Assembly (NCBI RefSeq): GCF_001613245.1
Contig: NZ_BDBZ01000016.1
Coordinates: 91,564 to 155,563, forward strand
Direction of reading: 5' to 3'
Origin: Nocardia speluncae NBRC 108251
Lineage (GTDB): Bacteria > Actinomycetota > Actinomycetes > Mycobacteriales > Mycobacteriaceae
DNA: 64,000 bases
The notes under the pieces are model-generated. The model made no database searches. It was not told the DNA's origin and worked only from the letters and a program-made list of their open reading frames with translations. Every line of letters begins with the position of its first letter. Position 1 is the first letter of the stretch. Of the stretch, positions 60,688-64,000 are shown in pieces. The position numbers and the translations under genes are program-made.

Positions 60688-61860
60688 GTGCGGGATATGG
60701 TCGAGATCGGGATGGGTCGGACGGCTCGCCGGACCTACGAGCTGGACGATGTCGATATCGTTCCCTCGCGTCGGACCCGTTCGGCGAGCCAGGTGTCGCT
60801 GGCGTGGCAACTGGACGCCTACCGGTTCGACATCCCCTTCCTCACCCATCCGACCGATGCACTGGTCTCCCCGGAATTCGCCATCGAGATCGGGCGCCGT
60901 GGTGGGCTGGGCGTGATCAACGGTGAGGGGTTGTGGGCCCGTCACGCGGATGTCTCCGCCAAGATCGACCAACTGCTCGAGCTCGCCGACAAGGGCAGCT
61001 ACCAGCGGGCGATCGCCTTCCTGCAGGAACTGCACGCCGCACCCATGCAGCCTGATCTGCTGGCCGCGGCGGTGGGTCAGGTGCGGGCCGGTGGGGTCAC
61101 CGTCGCGGTGCGGGTGAGCCCGCAGAACGCGCGGGCTCTCACCCCCGGCCTGGTGCAGGCCGGGATCGATCTGCTGGTGGTGCAGGGCACTATCATTTCG
61201 GCCGAACACGTGGGCGACGGTGAACCGCTGAACCTCAAGACTTTCATCGCCGAGCTGGACGTGCCGGTCGTCGCCGGCGGTGTCAGTGATCACCGCACCG
61301 CGCTCCATTTGATGCGGACCGGTGCCGCCGGGGTGATCGTGGGTTACGGTTCGCAGCCGGGCGCGACCACCACCGGCGAAGTTCTCGGTATCGGTGTACC
61401 GATGGCGACCGCGATCGCCGACGCAGCCGCGGCCCGCCGCGACTACCTCGACGAAACGGGCGGCCGCTACGTGCATGTGATCGCCGACGGCGATATCAAC
61501 ACCTCGGGCCAGCTCGCCAAGGCCATTGCCTGCGGCGCGGACGCGGCCATGCTGGGCGCCCCGCTCGCGATCGCCGCCGAAGCGCCCGGCCGCGGCTGGT
61601 ACTGGCCGTCGGCCGCCGCGCATCCCTCGGTGCCGCGGGGTGCGCTGCTTTCGCTGGACGAGCCGTGGGATCTCGCCGAAGAACTGCTCGGTCAGGCCCC
61701 TCCGGCCCCGGTGCGCCCCAGCCTGGAACAGCTGCTGACCGGCCCCTCCGACGATCCGTTCGGCTCCTTGAACCTCGTCGGCGGGCTGCGCCGCTCGATG
61801 GCCAAGGCCGGGTACTCCGACCTCAAGGAATTCCAGAAGGTCGGTCTCAGCGTCCGGTAG
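60688..61860 (+). CDS. guaB3: GuaB3 family IMP dehydrogenase-related protein
   Basis: 390 aa from GTG 60688 (CAGGAG upstream). Starts EIGMGRTARRTYELDDVDIVPSRRTRSASQVSLAW, typical of the actinobacterial GuaB3 paralogue; no CBS domains. In the place of the catalytic Cys loop it reads DLLVVQGTIISAEHV, without a Cys, so IMPDH chemistry is unlikely. The second half has GGVSDHRTALHLMRTGAAGVIVG and DINTSGQLAKAIACGADAAMLGAPLA. Some GuaB3 proteins have been reported to act as GMP reductases; not provable here. Lies between guaB and guaA. Confidence 0.9.
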   Translation: MRDMVEIGMGRTARRTYELDDVDIVPSRRTRSASQVSLAWQLDAYRFDIPFLTHPTDALVSPEFAIEIGRRGGLGVINGEGLWARHADVSAKIDQLLELADKGSYQRAIAFLQELHAAPMQPDLLAAAVGQVRAGGVTVAVRVSPQNARALTPGLVQAGIDLLVVQGTIISAEHVGDGEPLNLKTFIAELDVPVVAGGVSDHRTALHLMRTGAAGVIVGYGSQPGATTTGEVLGIGVPMATAIADAAAARRDYLDETGGRYVHVIADGDINTSGQLAKAIACGADAAMLGAPLAIAAEAPGRGWYWPSAAAHPSVPRGALLSLDEPWDLAEELLGQAPPAPVRPSLEQLLTGPSDDPFGSLNLVGGLRRSMAKAGYSDLKEFQKVGLSVR

Positions 61861-62031
61861 TTTTCGGCCCGCCGGTGCGCGCGGAGTCCCGATCCTCGGG
61901 CCGCATCGGAGGCACACCCCTGCGGATGCGCTGGGGCTCGTCTCGTTCTGGAGCGGGAGAGTGGAGAACGAGACCACGGGGCCCCAACCCCGCGCCGCCC
62001 GAGGCAGCGCCGGACCAATAGACTCACGCGG

Positions 62032-63603
62032 GTGACACACTCGCAGAGGCCCGTTCTTGTTGTCGACTTCGGTGCGCAGTACGCGCAGTTGATTGCCCGC
62101 CGGGTCCGGGAGGCGAATGTCTACTCGGAGGTCGTCTCGCATACCGCCACCGTGGCGGAGATCGCCGAGAAGAAACCGCTGGCGGTGATCCTGTCCGGTG
62201 GTCCGGCCAGCGTGTACACCGAAGGTGCGCCGGCCCTCGACCCGCGGCTCTTCGAGCTGGATATCCCGGTTTTCGGTATCTGTTACGGGTTCCAGGCGAT
62301 GGCGCAGGCGCTGGGCGGCACCGTGACGAATACGGGCACCCGCGAATACGGCCGCACCGAAATCGATATCGACGGCGGGTTGCTGCACGAGGGGCTGCCG
62401 GATTTGCAGCCGGTGTGGATGAGCCACGGGGACGCGGTCACCGACGCCCCGGAGGGGTTCGAGGTCACCGGGACGACGGTGGGTGCGCCGGTCGCGGCGT
62501 TCGAGAACCGGTCCCGCCGGCTGGCCGGTGTGCAGTACCACCCCGAGGTGCTGCACTCGCCGCACGGGCAGCAGGTGCTGAGCCGGTTTCTGCACGAAAT
62601 GGCGGGGATCAAACCGGACTGGACGCCGGCCAATATCGCCGACGCGATGGTCGAGCGGGTGCGCGAGCAGATCGGGGACGGGCATGCGATCTGCGCGCTG
62701 TCCGGCGGTGTGGACAGCGCGGTGGCGGGCGCCCTGGTGCAGCGAGCTATCGGCGACAGGCTGACCTGTGTTTTCGTCGACCATGGGCTGCTGCGGGCCG
62801 GTGAGCGCGAACAAGTGCAGCGGGATTTCGTGGCCGCTACCGGGGCTCGGTTGGTCACCGTGGACGCGGTCGAGAAGTTCCTCGGCGAATTGAAGGGCGT
62901 CACCGACCCCGAGGAGAAGCGCAAGATCATCGGCCGCGAGTTCATCCGGTCGTTCGAGGACGCTGTCGGCGAGGTCGTGGGTGAGCAGACCGCGGGGCAG
63001 GAACTACCGGCGGTCGAGTACCTGGTGCAGGGCACGCTGTACCCGGACGTGGTGGAATCCGGTGGCGGCAGCGGAACCGCGAACATCAAATCGCATCACA
63101 ACGTCGGTGGATTGCCCGACGATCTGGAATTCCAACTGGTCGAACCGTTGCGGCTGCTGTTCAAGGACGAGGTCCGGGCCGTCGGCCGGGAGCTCGGATT
63201 GCCCGAGGAAATCGTGGCTCGGCAGCCCTTCCCTGGTCCGGGCCTGGCGATCCGGATCATCGGCGAAGTCACCGAGGACCGATTGCGGACACTGCGGCAG
63301 GCCGATGCCATCGCCCGCGAGGAACTCACAGCGGCCGGGCTGGACGGGCAGATCTGGCAGTGCCCGGTGGTGTTGCTCGCGGATGTGCGCAGTGTCGGCG
63401 TCCAGGGCGACGGCCGTACCTACGGTCATCCGATCGTGCTGCGCCCGGTGTCCAGTGAGGACGCGATGACCGCGGACTGGACTCGGTTGCCCTACGAGGT
63501 ACTGGAACGGATCTCGACCCGGATCACCAACGAGGTGAGCGAAGTCAACCGCGTGGTACTGGATGTGACGAGCAAACCGCCGGGCACCATCGAGTGGGAG
63601 TGA
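62032..63603 (+). CDS. guaA: GMP synthase (glutamine-hydrolysing)
   Basis: Converts XMP to GMP. 523 aa. Class I amidotransferase domain: VVDFGAQYAQLIARRVRE, nucleophile Cys in GICYGFQAMAQALGG, His/Glu in VQYHPEVLHS. The ATP pyrophosphatase domain starts with the PP-loop ALSGGVDSAVAGALVQ. It ends with DVTSKPPGTIEWE, the normal C-terminus. GTG start at 62032. A strong hairpin follows at 63615. Confidence 0.97.
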   Translation: MTHSQRPVLVVDFGAQYAQLIARRVREANVYSEVVSHTATVAEIAEKKPLAVILSGGPASVYTEGAPALDPRLFELDIPVFGICYGFQAMAQALGGTVTNTGTREYGRTEIDIDGGLLHEGLPDLQPVWMSHGDAVTDAPEGFEVTGTTVGAPVAAFENRSRRLAGVQYHPEVLHSPHGQQVLSRFLHEMAGIKPDWTPANIADAMVERVREQIGDGHAICALSGGVDSAVAGALVQRAIGDRLTCVFVDHGLLRAGEREQVQRDFVAATGARLVTVDAVEKFLGELKGVTDPEEKRKIIGREFIRSFEDAVGEVVGEQTAGQELPAVEYLVQGTLYPDVVESGGGSGTANIKSHHNVGGLPDDLEFQLVEPLRLLFKDEVRAVGRELGLPEEIVARQPFPGPGLAIRIIGEVTEDRLRTLRQADAIAREELTAAGLDGQIWQCPVVLLADVRSVGVQGDGRTYGHPIVLRPVSSEDAMTADWTRLPYEVLERISTRITNEVSEVNRVVLDVTSKPPGTIEWE

Positions 63604-63614
63604 GCAGACAGCAG

Positions 63615-63648
63615 AACGCCCGGCCCCTTCGATGCGGGGCCGGGCGTT
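63615..63648. terminator. Strong terminator after guaA
   Basis: AACGCCCGGCCCC pairs perfectly with GGGGCCGGGCGTT (13 bp, 8-nt loop) 11 bp after the guaA stop, followed by GTGCTC. Also ends the convergent minus-strand transcript. Confidence 0.85.
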
Positions 63649-63696
63649 GTGCTCGGTACGGCGCCGTTCGACGAGAACCGGCGTCGGCGGGCCGGG

Positions 63697-63948
63697 TTAC
63701 CGGCGCATCCTCGGCGAGATGACCAGTACCACTCCCATCACGATCGCGGCCGCGACGACGATCCAGCCGATCGGGATCATGGAGGTGATGCTCCACTGGT
63801 CCGGGCCGGCCAGGGCCCAGATGCTCACCAGCAGTGCCAGCAGGCCGGTGACGAACAAACCGGCGGAGAAGCCCCCGCGGTGATCGCGTCCGGCCGGTCC
63901 GCCGTCGCCGGCTGTTTCCACGTGCGGTTTCGTTTCCCGATCAGCCAC
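63697..63948 (-). CDS. Two-helix membrane protein downstream of a PspC-like gene
   Basis: 83 aa. Hydrophilic start (ADRETKPHVETAGDGGPAGRDHRGG), then two membrane segments (FSAGLFVTGLLALLVSIWALA and GWIVVAAAIVMGVVLVI) and a basic end PRMRR. GTG 63948 has GGAGG upstream and overlaps the preceding gene by 8 bp, so it is co-translated with it. Function unknown; probably envelope-stress related by association. Confidence 0.72.
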   Translation of the reverse strand: MADRETKPHVETAGDGGPAGRDHRGGFSAGLFVTGLLALLVSIWALAGPDQWSITSMIPIGWIVVAAAIVMGVVLVISPRMRR

Positions 63949-64000
63949 GACGCACCTCCGCTTCACCCATCCGGACCTGCACGTTCAAATCCAGCACCGG
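63941..64000 (-). CDS. C-terminal end of a PspC/LiaF-like membrane protein (partial)
   Basis: Only the last 19 codons are inside: VLDLNVQVRMGEAEVRRG then stop. A beta-strand-rich VxMGxxEVRR ending is typical of the C-terminal domain of PspC/LiaF-type proteins. Assignment is tentative because nearly all of the gene is beyond the window edge. Confidence 0.5.
   Translation of the reverse strand, partial: PVLDLNVQVRMGEAEVRRG

Noticed and set aside
60682..62814. 710-codon minus-strand open frame across guaB3 and guaA
   Set aside because: Runs antisense to two certain genes and has no domain or ribosome site.

Overview
The window is about 64 kb of very GC-rich actinobacterial chromosome, most likely Nocardia or a close mycolic-acid relative. 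The evidence is gene content and order. The block prs-glmU-tRNA(Gln)-TetR-mfd-mazG matches mycobacterial order, and so does the block nnr/alr-tsaE-tsaB-rimI-tsaD-groES-groEL-(ECF sigma)-whiB3-hypothetical-sigD-rsdA-DUF5319-guaB-guaB3-guaA. The many GTG starts, 4-bp stop/start overlaps and lineage-type lipoproteins fit as well. No rRNA, CRISPR array, transposase or prophage was seen.

Layout. 0-10 kb: prs (cut by the window edge), glmU, a ~1 kb segment bounded by copies of the tRNA-Gln 3' end and carrying a secreted serine protease, tRNA-Gln(UUG), two TetR regulators (the second resembles a gamma-butyrolactone receptor), then mfd-mazG. 10-13.5 kb: a membrane protein, an aldehyde dehydrogenase, a TerD protein and a flavin-fold oxidase-like protein. 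13.5-20 kb: a five-gene minus-strand operon (Fe(II)/2-oxoglutarate hydroxylase, SbnB-like, type III PLP decarboxylase, SbnA-like, MATE exporter) preceded by two iron-box-like palindromes. This is the most interesting part of the window. 20-29.5 kb: envelope and FHA proteins (a lipoprotein, an FHA protein with an apparent frameshift, a lipoprotein Zn peptidase, an FHA-FHA-ABC transporter, and a degenerate actin/Hsp70-fold membrane protein). 29.6-32.1 kb: rplM-rpsI-glmM.

32-39.9 kb is accessory: a PspC mini-protein, Ca-motif proteins, a type VII secretion-like set containing a conspicuously AT-rich gene, a YefM/YoeB toxin-antitoxin pair, an NDH-2-like oxidoreductase, a Uma2 endonuclease-fold protein and an alpha/beta hydrolase that lacks the nucleophile serine. 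From 39.9 kb housekeeping genes return: glmS, a cupredoxin, nnr, a 21-bp tandem array, alr, a hydrolase, the t6A genes tsaE/tsaB/tsaD with rimI, a membrane Hsp70-like protein, groES-groEL under a CIRCE operator, a SigK-type sigma factor, whiB3, the sigD-rsdA pair and the guanine-nucleotide genes guaB-guaB3-guaA.

Common threads. Cell-wall precursor supply is covered by glmS, glmM, glmU (UDP-GlcNAc) and alr (D-Ala). Stress and proteostasis are covered by groES/EL, the Hsp70-like protein and two ECF sigma factors. The iron-box operon looks like a small, NRPS-free route to an exported diaminopropionate-derived chelator. It recalls the SbnA/SbnB step of staphyloferrin B and the aes (EDDS) genes of Amycolatopsis, but its combination of enzymes is different.
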